This document shows positions 22,761 through 35,100 of a stretch of DNA of 64,000 nucleotides, piece after piece. The translations under genes were made by a program, and so were the position numbers. Each line of letters begins with the position of its first letter. Positions within the stretch are counted from its first letter, which is position 1. Source of the DNA: Vanessa cardui (lineage: Eukaryota; Arthropoda; Insecta; Lepidoptera; Nymphalidae); NCBI RefSeq assembly GCF_905220365.1, contig NC_061131.1, positions 8,903,318 to 8,967,317 of the forward strand, given 5' to 3'. The notes beneath the pieces are model-generated. The model did not search any database. It was not told the DNA's origin and saw only the letters and a list, made by a program, of their open reading frames with translations.

Positions 22761-25390
22761 TGATACGATCTGTATCAGCTTTTTTTATCTATTTAAACAA
22801 TTTGATTATATTTATCTGTTCTCTAAAATTTTTTTGTAAAAGAGCGTGGAGTAACATAAAACATATATTACAAAATATATTTTAATATCATACTATTTAT
22901 AATTTTAATACTGTATTTTTTATGTGTCTTTATTAATTCCGGCTTCAGGGGTTGACTTAAGATCTTCCACTTTTCTTTGTCTTTGGCGTCATCCTGGGCA
23001 AGTCAATTCGCTTTCATATATCCTGCTTCACGACATTCAGGTATTAAGAACAACAGTTCCTTGTTTTTATAAAATGATACGCATTTTTGAGTAATATATC
23101 CATTATAAAGTAATATATGTGTGGGTACTATTGTCAAACTTTAAACCTATAGCTATTATTATAAATTATAAAAATAATATTACAAATAATTTTAATATTA
23201 AAAAAAAAAAATTATTAAATTATGGCATAAAAATCTTTCTCATGCATTCGCACTTTCTATTTGCTTTTGGCTTTAGAATTCTGCGCATGCGCATCACCAG
23301 TTAGCGCGATTTTAAGAGAAACGTGGTCAAATGTCTACAACGGTGTGATTTATTTATGAACATTTATTTACGAGTCTGCATATATAATTTGGTTTTCCAG
23401 TGATTTTGAAACGATATTTACAATGACAATACTTTGAATACAACTTGCATTTTTTATTTTAGTAATAAATAACTGAATATTTTACTAACCAGTTCACGCA
23501 TATATTCCTCGATCTTAATTTTTAATACGATTTCAATGTAATCTTGGCGTACTTATTGTGCAGTTATGTTCAAAGCTTAAAAAACTCATGCACTTTAAGA
23601 GACTCTCGTATCTTTTAACAAGAAGAATCCAAGCGAGTATCGTCGGTCAATTTGAAGGTATTTCGAGTCGGCGTTCACAAAGGGTAGTAAAAACTTGAAG
23701 AGTCAGTTGCCATGCCTTAGTTCTGAGGCGGGTTTATGGAAACCGTTTTAAAATTGCAAATGTGCAAAATGAGGGTTTTGGATATAGGCACTACAATATA
23801 AATTTAATATATGATTTATGTTTAAAAGTAAATTAAGTATCAAGTGACGCTGGGAGAGACAGGTATGGACACCATGTAATTTATGTTTTTCACCGCTATT
23901 AAATCATCTGATACGATAGCCTACTTTTTATTTTACCGTAACGCAAAATTACTTTGATTTAAAGTGTTGTTTTATCGACTTAATTTTATAGTCAACGGAC
24001 CTGTTCTGTTCTGCAAACTTGTTTTTGTGTCGACGTTAAAGAAATTTGCTTATAAAATGTTCAATGGAGTCCTTTAAATACAAGAAAATATTTTTTTAAT
24101 AAAATAAAGCCTTTGTATCAATCATTCGAGTAAAGCTAATTGATTTGCAGGTAAATGAGTTAGGTATATTGGACATGATCCTAAAACTAAGCCACAAAAG
24201 ATACAAGTGTGTGTACAAATGTAAAATAATATCACTCAAACAATAAAAAAATATTATACGAATTAACAATTAAATTAGTAGTTAACGTATTAATAATAAT
24301 TACATTTAAAAATATATTTCTATGTTTCTTAAGTTGTGTTCTTAACAAATTGTTTCTTTAACTCTAACAATCAGACTCATCGGTTAAAACTGTGATTTAA
24401 AATACAGCTTATGCTTGTGAACTAATCTTGCGACTAAAATTATAATTAATTATTATAATAAAAATTAAGTCCTTAAAAATCTACTGATTTCCCACTTCTT
24501 TTGAAGTTACAGTAATACGATTTCATATTTAGGCAGGCGCTCTGGTTGTGGTGGTGGTCATGATCTGTTGCAGACATTGGTACTTACACGAAAGTACTAA
24601 ATATTATTAAAAACTGATTTACTCAGGCAGTCTGCACAAAGCCCGACTAGCGATAAAAGTATATAAGTACAATATTTGTGTTTCAAAAGGCAAAATGGAC
24701 ATAAGCTCCCTGGCGGAAAGTGACTACTACCACCATTAAATATATGCAACACCGGAAAATTTGGAACACACCTGACGTTTGCACTTTTCTTGAGGGTTCC
24801 AAAATCGTATTGATAGGATAGTAAATTTTTCCCATCATCATTGATACTTAAAAAAGTTATTTTTTTTTATACAAAATGTGAAGTTAGTAAAAAGAGAATG
24901 ATAAAATGAAACTTTGCTTGGGTGAGCAATTTAAGGGCTATCCTTTTTAGTAGACAATATTGTTTAAGGCGCTGTTTACTGAAACTATAACTTACGCAAT
25001 AATATAAAAAAATCGGTTCCAAGTTATGCCTATAATGTTACACGACCTTAAATTCTTGTGTCCTAAAGTAAGAAAAAGATAAAAAAGTAAAAATATAACC
25101 TATGGTTAGATTTATGTGATCATAACCCTTTTATGATCGTATTAGGAACATTTTGAGTTGTCTGCGCTTTATTTTTTTTAATTTACTCTATATCATTATT
25201 TTGCATGCATTAGCAGAAAAATATTTGTTCGTAGATAGATATAAACGATTGTAATGGAGATACGCAATATACATTTTCTTCAATGTAGATGTAAGTGCTG
25301 ATTGCAACCCTTTCTAGTCTCAACTATGGCCGTGTTCGAGTTTAACGACCGCCTACTTCGGTCAAAAGCGATTTAATTGAAACACCATAA
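22761..25390. other. AT-rich spacer, no feature seen
   Basis: No ORF with recognisable features. A low-complexity AT tract lies at 23150-23230. Confidence 0.4.
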
Positions 25391-25465
25391 ATGGAGGCAA
25401 GCCGCACCTGCGTGTTGATGCGTGAGGATTTCCACAAGGCATTTAATGACTACAGAAACAATCAG
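25391..25465 (+). CDS. Weak candidate alternative first exon
   Basis: An ATG with A at -3 directly follows an in-frame TAA and opens 25 codons (starting MEASRTCVLMRED and ending DYRNNQ) that run into CAG|GTAATT, a reasonable 5' splice site (phase 0). The stretch is GC-richer than its surroundings. It lies 4 kb upstream of the better-supported exon at 29476 on the same strand, but its phase differs (0 versus 1), so it could not simply substitute for that exon. Such short ATG-to-donor segments arise by chance; I would not call it a gene without transcript evidence. Confidence 0.15.
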
Positions 25466-26230
25466 GTAATTACTCGAATCTACTCTCTCAGAACTGGAAG
25501 TTGTGCCCGCACACATCTTTTGTTGAAAAAAAAAAATGTTTGGAATTCATTCGAATATAATTAGGGTTTTTTAAAATCATGGAATAATGATGCATTTTAT
25601 TTCTTAATATTTACCTTGCATTTAAAATATAACTTGCTGAGAGTTAAAATTCTAGTGAAGTAAATAGATAAATACTTCAGTATTCTTAGATTCGAATAAA
25701 CTTTTAATTTTAAATTTTGCAGAAGAGCAGCAATTTTGAGTTAAATTTTACGTGTCTAATCTAGTCACTGGTTTCAGCTCAGATTTAGCACTGTGCTAAA
25801 TCAAGGTATATGAAATATTCTTTATTCCAACAAAATGAAATGGCTTCTAGTGGATAGTTTACAAACTATGTTTCCACTTTCATTATGAAATGAAACTCCT
25901 AAAAACCCCCTTGCTCTTCTAGCAATCAAATTGCAGTTGTATTAGTGGATAGTTTTGTTTAAAATACTCAGTCATTTGTTATGAAAATATAGATTTTACA
26001 ATAGCATTACAGTGACTGTCTATCGAGATTACACTATGAAATTCGTTGATCTGTCGCGAATGTTTTTATATTGATCGTGAGGATAAAATACTGAATTCAT
26101 ATTTTCTTTAACTATTGGGCAATTTTTTAACGAATGATGAAGAGTAGAATATTAAAATAGTTATTTAAATGGAATTGAAATTTTCAAATTGACCATTTTT
26201 TTAAATTCTACATAGATGTATAGAATAAGA
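25466..26230. other. AT-rich spacer with a short palindrome
   Basis: No gene is supported. A perfect hairpin with 9-bp arms GATTTAGCA and TGCTAAATC and a 3-base spacer lies at 25782-25802. The 13-base string TAGTGGATAGTTT occurs twice within about 100 bases (near 25848 and 25940). Confidence 0.4.
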
Positions 26231-26313
26231 TAAAAATTTGTCTTTATATTTTCAGTACTGACAGAAAATATTACAGGCTATCAGTACTAAAAATATAAAG
26301 AGGAAAAATTTTA
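26231..26313. repeat. Pre-miRNA-like hairpin, 21-bp stem
   Basis: The arm at 26241-26261 pairs with 26281-26301 over 21 positions with a single C/A mismatch, leaving a 19-base loop. Pairing continues outward with small bulges (AAAATTT against AAATTTT) to about 26231 and 26313. The size and shape fit a microRNA precursor or a short MITE. I do not recognise either arm as a known miRNA. Confidence 0.5.
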
Positions 26314-26560
26314 GACGGGCACAGAGTTTATTATTTTACTGCAAAACTAAAAACGTTTCCCTGGTTAGAAACTTACAAACGTATCCGCAATTTATTTTTA
26401 TAAATTGTATTTAAATATAGGCTTTATATTAAAATAATTCGTAAATATAAATCAGCATATATTTTACAGCGAAGCTTAAGGAAGAGGGTAACACGTCTGT
26501 AAAAATACATCCGACAAAATAAGGGTAGTTTCTTTTTCAGATAGCAGTATCTACGATAGA

Positions 26561-26734
26561 ATGGTAGTGAAGAGTTTTATGCGTTTCCTTGCGTTTATTC
26601 GCCCATCCGATTCCATGGACGAAAAATGTTACTGTTTCGGCAATAACACGGGATGTTATATGTATGCTTATAAAAGATTTTGCGCTATTTCCCAAGGGCC
26701 CCAGTATTGTTATGCGAAAACATTCGTTGTTTAA
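26561..26734 (+). CDS. Short Cys-containing ORF, 57 codons, doubtful
   Basis: An ATG ORF of 57 codons lies in a GC-enriched block. The frame is open from 26530, and a good acceptor-like TTTCTTTTTCAG ends at 26540. The product begins MVVKSFMRFLAF, has five Cys (residues 23, 25, 32, 41 and 50) in its C-terminal half, and ends KTFVV. It has no clear signal peptide, membrane segment or known domain. Runs of this length are expected by chance in 64 kb, so local composition is the only reason to list it. A conserved noncoding element is an equally good reading. Confidence 0.15.
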   Translation: MVVKSFMRFLAFIRPSDSMDEKCYCFGNNTGCYMYAYKRFCAISQGPQYCYAKTFVV

Positions 26735-28499
26735 AAGTTTATGATTTTTTTAGAAGGTAACGTATGCAACCTGTCCTGATTTAACAGTCAATAAACCCAG
26801 AAACCGGGCACGGATTTTTCTACAACTTCTTTACTACCTACATTTTGCCTCATTCTGAAGCTAATGTTCAACTCGAGTAACTCTTCAGTTTTGTATTGCT
26901 AGTGTGATTTGGAATGAAGAAAAAAGAATCTTTCATAAACAAAATAGGTCACAAAAATTAAGGAATGGAAAGATTATCCTCGGTCCAGAAATAGTCCCCA
27001 AGAGAATCTACTTAAAATCGTGTGGGATTACATTGATTATACCGTAAAGGCGAGGAAATTTTTACATTGGGCTCGCACTATATACATATATACACTGGGG
27101 GTATTATGTATGATAATTTCCGAACAAAGGCCCTTTTTTTAATGCGAAAAGCAAAGTTTTTCCGAAGGATGATTTTCGTTCGGCATTTTATTATTTTATT
27201 ATAAAGTTGATGCGACAGTATGCGAGGTCTCTTGTCTTGCCAGAGTTATCTAAAGATTTATTTAAAATAAATGTTAAAGATACCCTTGTATATATTAAAA
27301 TAACCATTTAAAAATAACATAACATAATTAGGGTTGGCTTAGCACAAGTACAGAACAACTGCACGTCGTAGGCTGATGAAACAGCTACCTCTGAATAATA
27401 AGATTAATCAGTAAGAAATTAATTTTAAAAATAAAATGAGTTGTAAAATTATTTTTATTACAACAAAAATCAATAATTGCGAATTTTGTCGTTTAAAAAA
27501 AGATAAACAAATAAGTTCCGAAAACACATGAAACAGTTGCAAGGAATAAAAAAAAAACAATTAATTTTAGTTGAAATAGTTTAAACACCGAAATATAAAA
27601 ATGATCCAATGAAAAATACACTAAGTCTTCATATGAGGTTTGTTGTCATTAAACTTTGTTTCTTATCATGTTCATTTTATTTATCACATAAACATTTTTC
27701 AACTCCACTTTTGGTACCAATGCTCACGAGTTGAATTTAAAGGAGTGTTCAAACTTAATATTGATGAACTCCAGTTATAAAGTTTCTTTACAAGCTGGTT
27801 GGTATCTGCGATCACATTAAAACATACATATCAAGATTTTTTTTTAATTAATCTTAAATCAATTCTTACCTTAGTAAATTCACAATTATGTGTAATGAAA
27901 TATTCCGACCGATATTCGCTCTCCAAATTTTAGATGTTTTAAGTTTATATAAATAAATGACTGGCCTCATTAATGAGTAAATGTAAAAAATATTCCACCT
28001 ATGTACGATAAAAAAAATTGTAATTTTTTTACTTTTGGTTCATAGTAAAGGAAAACAACAAAAATATAAAATAAGATTAGCAGTATTTAGTTTAAGTCAA
28101 TGCATTCCACGTAAGATGCCTTCGTGCTTTATGGATAGTAATTGTATGCGATCGTGTTCACGAGGACAATATGCGGCGCGCACAAAGGTATCGAGTCCTA
28201 TTAACATTATGGCGTTAGATACATTTCCGTCAACACTTGCATCAAACGGATTCATATCAAAGATTTTTTATGAGACTACGAAAATAGTGGATGTATCTTG
28301 GCATATAACACGTTCGTGTGAAATTCATAAGGTCATAAGTTAAAATTTCCGACGACAACCTTAAGGCAAATAATTAAACTTTAATTTCCTCATACTCGTT
28401 ACAAATATAAAATATTAAAATAAATACAAACGAAAATATTAATTATTTGAAAGTAAAAAACTATAAATTATAATGAAAGAGAGAAGATCGTAAACAACA
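26735..28499. other. AT-rich DNA upstream of the promoter block
   Basis: No supported gene. A 102-codon ORF at 28035-28343 starts with TTG and lacks recognisable features. The block at 28090-28260 is GC-enriched (it contains ATGCGGCGCGCACAAAGG) and could be part of the upstream regulatory region of the exon at 29476. Confidence 0.35.
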
Positions 28500-28643
28500 T
28501 AAGTATTTGTCAAGATACACGGTAAAGCGTGTATGTACAGTTCTTCTTGGCAAGTACGAGTACAAAGCATATGCAATTGTTGACACGCACCGCTCGCTCG
28601 AAAGTTCGTCTACAGGTACAGCATTCAGGGTAAGCAGGTACCT

Positions 28644-28652
28644 TGACCTTGG
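28644..28652 (-). promoter_or_regulatory. Candidate FTZ-F1/ERR-type nuclear receptor half-site
   Basis: On the minus strand the sequence reads CCAAGGTCA, a full match to the extended half-site YCAAGGYCR bound by monomeric FTZ-F1 and ERR type nuclear receptors. It lies about 830 bases upstream of the ATG at 29476, in a locally GC-enriched block (28500-28720). Nine-base motifs occur by chance at this scale, so function is only a possibility. Confidence 0.2.
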
Positions 28653-28939
28653 GGCTGCATTGCGGATATTTGTTATTTTTCCATTTTTCCGCAAACTACT
28701 TCTCCACTATTTAGCATGGGTTCGACTTTAGGTAATCATTTTGGACAATCTCTTTCGAAAACGTTGAATGATTTCTTAAGAGGATATTGTTTATGTTATT
28801 TATCATTTATTATCATTGAGTGATAAATATACAAGTGTTTAGTTTAGTTCCAACGGACTTTATTGTAATAAGATTGTAGGTCATGCTGATTAGACTGCGT
28901 TCGTAAAACGAAACCCAGTGCCATGTTAAGATGATAATA

Positions 28940-29475
28940 ATGAATGTCGGACGTTGAACGTTGTTTTACCCTGTGCTCGGGGTTTAGGTGGCGCGATATG
29001 GAAGCCAGGCTTCCATCAAGTGTGGACGGCGGTCGAGGTCGGGAGACCGGGAGTGGTGGTAGCCGTTCGCATGCCGCATTCAGTGTACAGTCGCGCGCCA
29101 CAAGTGTTGCGCGCACGCATCGCTCTCTGCAGCCGACGGAACTCGCGCACTTATATCGTCTTATCGATACTTTCTGTCCTCCAAACGTCATACGGAGTTC
29201 TTAAGTGATGTGATCTCTCACTATTTAACGTAAATAATATTACAACAAAAAACGATGCGTCTATAGTGTTGTGGGCGACAATCGTCGCAGTGACAGACTG
29301 ATCGGCACTGTCTTTAACAGACTTGATCCATGTGCGTCAGTCCGGTATTGGTGTCCAAGGAGATAACGTAATGTGACAACGATACGTATTAAAGTGGCAG
29401 TGGAATAGTTTTGTGAAAGTGTGCAGCGAGCGTGAGTGAACAGACGGCTGCCGGCGCGGCCGGCGCCCCGTCACA
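28940..29475 (+). promoter_or_regulatory. CpG-rich promoter and 5' UTR region of the 29476 exon
   Basis: This is the longest GC- and CpG-rich stretch in an otherwise AT-rich window, and it ends at a good ATG and splice donor. Initiator-like sites with core TCAGT occur at 29337-29342 (TCAGTC) and near 29080. A weak TATA-like TTATATC lies at 29151. I see no convincing downstream promoter element, so the start site is undetermined. The last 40 bases before the ATG contain a GC-only tract made of repeated CCGGCGC units. Long overlapping ORFs on both strands in this stretch (86 codons on +, 115 on -) are explained by the low stop density of GC-rich DNA. If transcription starts at the upstream initiator, the leader would contain short upstream ORFs. 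Confidence 0.5.
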
Positions 29476-29572
29476 ATGTTGAATTGCACCGATTTGGAAT
29501 GCATCCTGCACCACCACCATTATTATGCCCATCTACACCACATACATCACCTGCAAAATGCGCAGGAATCAG
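29476..29572 (+). CDS. First coding exon, His-rich N-terminus, gene unidentified
   Basis: The ATG has A at -3 and an in-frame TGA lies 13 codons upstream (29437-29439), so this is the first possible start in the frame. The exon encodes 32 residues and ends one base into the next codon (phase 1). It stops at a consensus 5' splice site, AG|GTAAGA, with the donor at 29573. The peptide begins MLNCTDLEC. Residues 12-25 are rich in His and Tyr (a run of four His, two Tyr, then His pairs), followed by a polar stretch ending in QNAQES. No domain is visible. The exon adjoins the most CpG-rich stretch of the window, as expected for a promoter-proximal exon. His-rich leaders are frequent in insect transcription factors, but I cannot name the family. 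The rest of the gene probably lies beyond the right edge. A spurious short ORF is the main alternative. Confidence 0.6.
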
Positions 29573-32146
29573 GTAAGATAATGCGTGAACGTAATCATTA
29601 AATACTTAAATTATACAGGTTTCTACGACCATCCTTGATAAACAATGGTGGCATAAAACAATGACTGTTTGTTTAAAATCGAACAGTGAGTGCTATTGAT
29701 AACAAAATGAAGCACGTATTTTTTACATTCTACTTTAAATATTTATATCACTTCGAAAAATATGAATGTCCAATTATGTCCCTGTTTCCAATAATTGTTT
29801 AGGAAAACAACGGATTTGGAGAAATAGTAATTATTAACGAATTAGGCTAATTAGTAGTTAGGATAGTACAATTTTAATAATAAAGTAATGATCAAATTTT
29901 ACTTCCAAAATAGAAAAATTGTTGACAGGCAGATATTCAAAGTGTTTATCTCGAAAGATACCAGCAGTCACCAATCGGTTTCTCTATCAAGATCGATGTT
30001 GTTCCAAAGAACCGGCCCGGTAATGCGAAACGCATGTTATATTTGCTTAAGCAAATTTTTTAGTTTATTTTCTCTTTTTAGTGCCTGCCGATCGTATGAC
30101 TTTCAAATATTTTTATAACACATAATATTTTCAAAGCTTAGCCGTGAAATATTCAAATAGCAGTTATTAACTATCAAATACAGTGACACTCGTTAGTGAA
30201 ACATAATTTTATTTTATAATACTCCTTTATTATTTAAATTATACGAAAGTAACTGCTGAATTTGTTTATCGTAACTCAACCACAGATTTTGCAACAGAAA
30301 AATTAATTGTCAGTACTTTATTGCAAGCGACTTTATAATATTTCATTGCAAAGAATCAAACTTGCGTGAGTTTCCACATACGCGCCGATTTTAAGCCAAT
30401 TGAGTAAATAAGACATTTGGACATAGAATATAATCTTTTGTTTTTAAGTTTTTAGTTATGATATTTTATTAAATTGTACATTGCTCTGCGTGTAATTAGA
30501 CGTAACGATCCAATGTCATTTAGTCTCTCTAATGATACAAGGATATTTATTTAATTTTATATTTTTATTTACCAATGAGTTTTTATATTATTGTTAGACA
30601 CTCGCTCAATGTATATGTGTCAGATTTATGTTATTATTTATACGTACGGTTCGTGATCGAATCGAATGAAACAGTACAGACAATAGTCTGTACGTAGCTG
30701 TAACACAAATATAGTTTTGAACAGATAAATTAATATTTGATTAATATAGATAGCATTGAAAGGCAACAGACAAAAATTACAATTTTTTTTTCTAACATGA
30801 ACTTGAAATTATATTAAGTACACTACATTAAGACCGAAATGAAATTGCAATTAGTTTAAAAATTAATGTGTCTATAATGACGAAACCACACGCGTAACGG
30901 GATCTTGTCGGATACATAACAATAACGGACACAAAAAATTATAGTAGTAAAATATGCTTCACTAGAATCGAATTCTTCATGCGTGCGTGTTATAAAATAT
31001 AATTAATGTTTATTTATTTAAAACTGATAATGGTTAACTGTGACGTCAGCCTGCTATCGTCTCATTAAAGTCAATAAACTTAAATGAAGTAATATGCAAC
31101 TAATGCCTGGCTTACCCTATTTACACGGACTGTACTAATCAGCTGTCAACGGAGATGTGACAGGATTTAGCTAATTTTCTACTACGAGATAATATTGTTT
31201 GTAGCTATGTTTATTGACTTTGTCCTTTTCCAACTTGAAATGTTTTTATCGTATTAGACAGAGACAAAGCTTCAGTTAATCTGTTATTGGACAAGATAAT
31301 GTCGATTTTGTTCTGTCCTTTTTCCACTTGAGAAATCATTGTGTTTTTTTCTTTTTTAATTTAAATCAAAATGAGACTATATTTAATTTACTGCTAAGGT
31401 TATCCCATATGTATAATTAATGAAACCTTATTCACTCCGAGTTTTGATCATACTAATACATTAAAGAAAATAAATCTTCTTGATTTTAGTACGTAATGTT
31501 AATAAAAAACAAACCCTGTATTTTTTTTCCTAATTTAAAAGTTTTGACGAATGTTTTCGCATCGACTCCGATTTGTGAAATTTATTTGATTAATAAACGA
31601 ATAATTACTTTTAAAATCCTTTAAAAATGTAGCTAAGTTAATAAGTAAGCTTCACTTGTTTCTATTTAACAAAGTCAGTGCTTATGTTTGATCTGTAAGA
31701 GACCAGAGGCTGGGTAGTGCTCATCATGACAGTGACTTGTAGTAACCATCATGAGATTGATTTAAAGACATACAAAAATAATACATGACATATTTTTCTA
31801 TAAGAGTATCATTCCATTTTTCTCATAAGTCTCACATCACTCTTATAGAAGAAATGTGTTTACATTTTTTCTGATTAATTTTAAATTCTTATTGACGAAT
31901 TCAGAATTATTTATTATATTCTGATAAGATTGACGTTTTAAATGTTTACTAGTTTCAGTTATAGTATACAGTGATATTAATCATTATTTAATTAGTGATT
32001 CAAATAGACGTTACCATTAAATACATAAATGGAAAGTATGTCCAAATAAACAAGTAATATCTCGTTTAAAAGTAATAGAATATGGTTGAATAATAATTAA
32101 TTGATTTATCTTATCATATATATTATAATTTATATATAACAAAGAT

Positions 32147-32179
<33 letters not shown>

Positions 32180-35100
32180 TATATATACATATAAAATAAA
32201 AAATGTCAATAACATGAACTCTTAATGCGTCTTCGCACATTCCTTAATTTTTCTTTATGTAATATGTATATAAAGGGTATTATTATTTGAAAAGTATTTA
32301 TTCGGTCCAAAATCCGGTCTTCTACACTATATATTCCGTGATCTATTTATATGTTACTTCCACAAAATACCGCCTCCCGGTCAAATAAATAATTGAAGTA
32401 TTCAATTTTCTAACCGTGCAATAATCATTATATCGCACTACAAAAGAACCAGCCTTATTATATTGGTGTACATAACAGCTACGCTTGATAAGTCAAACGT
32501 CATACTACTTTTTCTAGTGTGCGTGTATTTAGTGGTTAACTGTTGACCACTGGTTTTTTTTCGATACGTTCTCAGCTCTGCCATTATATTTAGACATAAA
32601 AATAGTTAATCAAAGATATAAATAAAACAAAACAGTTTAGTTCTTTTTCCTCTGTTTGTGAACCTTCTTTTTTTAGTTTGGTAGCTATTGCCAAGCTTGA
32701 GTGTTGTCAATAAAAAAATAATGATAGAGTAGCAAGATACTTTTTTTTTGTATGACTAAAAAGATATTATCTAATTTTCAATAATAATTATTATGATTAT
32801 ATCCGAATTTTTACAATTGAGCGAGAACTGGTTGATATAGATAGTTTATTCAATAAAAGATTCAATGATTACACGTTCAGAAACATGATTATGCTAAGTT
32901 CACGGTGACTGAATAAAATCGTGCGAGAATTATTCTTTTATTTTGCCGCATCGAATATCATAAAGGCTTCTACTATAACAGTAGAACGTTGAGCAATGAA
33001 AGGATGCATGATTATGTCATTAATATTCTATTAATTTACCTGAATACTGATTTTATAACATATGTTAATATCTACGGTATTATAATTACATTCTTTAATA
33101 AAATGTACTTTTTAATTGCCTGAGTATTTAAATAGCTTCATTAACTAGATTATACCCAGATTAAACTGAAAGTTATATAAACAAGAAAGAACATTCGAAT
33201 ACGTTTCTTGCAAAACGATGTTGATTTTGATTTGGTATTTATTTTTTACTTTTTAACAAAATCGCAAAATAAGTCACTTTGACGGAACTTTGTTTTTGAT
33301 AACACATACTGTATTAAAAACAGAATAATCGATTTAGTTTTTGCCGCCGATTATTTAACAAGTTTTACTCCTGACGAGGAAAAAGGACTATTGGCAATAC
33401 AATTTTTAGGCCTCGCTCAGAATTGGGTGTTCAGTATTAGATGTCCCTTGTTATATATGTGGTATAAAATCCAGCAGGACCAAGGCTAGTTATAAGGTTT
33501 TCTTATTTAAGTGAATAATATTTACTTTTAATAATTACATCACATCATTATAATATTACAATTATTTATTTAATTTATTATTTATACTTTCATTTACTTT
33601 GTATAGTTTCATAAAACATTATTTTTATACATTTATAGTTTTATGTATTTCTTTAAATCGATAGATCGGTATCGTATTGTATTTGGCCAAAAGTTTTTTT
33701 TAAGACGGAGTAGATATTGCAAATGAATTATTTTCAAGTAACAGCAATTATTTCTATCAATATGTATTTACGTAGAAATCATAATTCGTAACTACCGTTT
33801 AAAATTATTTATAAAAAGACATGATATATAATGAAACTCTATGTTTTAATTTAAATTACCTTGCCGATAATTAAATCCAAGCAACCTGTTTTAATGATAC
33901 ACCTTTTACAATCGTTTATTTCCTTATTATTAATATAGAAAAAGTATGAGTAGGTACATTTACGGCTAAAGTTTTTATGTTCAATTACGGATATTGTGAA
34001 GAAACGCTTACTTAAATAATTCGAATTGTTTCCAAGCTGCCATTGAAATTTGTACGGTATTATTATTATATTAAGAGTTAGTTTGTATTTGACAATATTG
34101 AATGTAAATTGTTGAGAGCTGTAATTGTCGGCAATCTAAAATAAAATATATTTTATTTAAAGCCAATAGTGTATAGTCTATAGCCATTTTTAGTAGGTTT
34201 TATTTGTTTACGTTTTTTATAATTTCTAATCACAAACATTTTTATTATAGTGTCTACATATAGTGCTGAAACACCACTCAGTTGCAACTTTATAGGCCAG
34301 ATTTGAACTTGCGACCTTATAGAAGATTTATGAGTTCCATTACTCACTATCACACAGGAGATACTACTGATGAAATAATAATTTCTAAACTTTTGAACAT
34401 ATATTGTATGACAGTAGTGAAATCCGGTTGTGAGAAAAAATTTAACTAGAATTTTAAATAAAAGCTAATTAGCTATTCTCAGTAACATTAATCTTAGTGT
34501 GAGTTCGTGAGATCCGAGTTGGAAGTGCATATAATTTGAAATTCCATTTAATACTAGCTACCTGTACCAACATCGCAGAGCCAATATTAATTAGTTTTAA
34601 ATACATAAAAGTTATTGGTAGCTTAAATTTCTCGGTGCTACGCGTTACTTTTCAAAATTATTCCATTTTTTCTGTTCATAGATTAGCTGCCGCACTCCTC
34701 GTGTTCAGAGAGGGCACACATTAATTTATAACTATCGAAAAGTTTTGCCTTAGTTTTCCATAGTGGTTCCAGGCTGTGATCTCTTAATGTCGTTGTATTC
34801 AGAAATTTGATTTCAAACATGTCAAAATGTGTTTACGACTGTACATAGAAATAGATAGATGTTTGACGTATACTATGTACAATGTACATATTACTATTAC
34901 CTTTTAGTATTTATTTAAATCCTGTATATTTATGTGCGATTCATCCGAATTCGATGTACCATTGCAGTTTTAATTTGAGCTTATATTCCCTTGTCACTAT
35001 TATAGATATGATCGTATTAAGATTAAGCTGTTTAGATTACACTATTAGGAATATGTTAAAGATGTATTAATAAGCAAAAAAGTTAAATAATTACTTTGAC

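Noticed and set aside
28035..28343. 102-codon ORF upstream of the promoter
   Set aside because: It starts with TTG, and I recognise no family features.
28844..29208. Overlapping long ORFs on both strands in the CpG-rich block (115, 86 and 84 codons)
   Set aside because: GC-rich DNA has few stops, and three frames are open at once. None leads into a splice donor or shows a domain. The block is better explained as promoter and 5' UTR.
34255..34365. tRNA-like sequence on the minus strand (GCAAGTTCAAATCTGGCC)
   Set aside because: The B box matches poorly and no tRNA arms fold. It could be an old SINE scrap, but I cannot assign a family.
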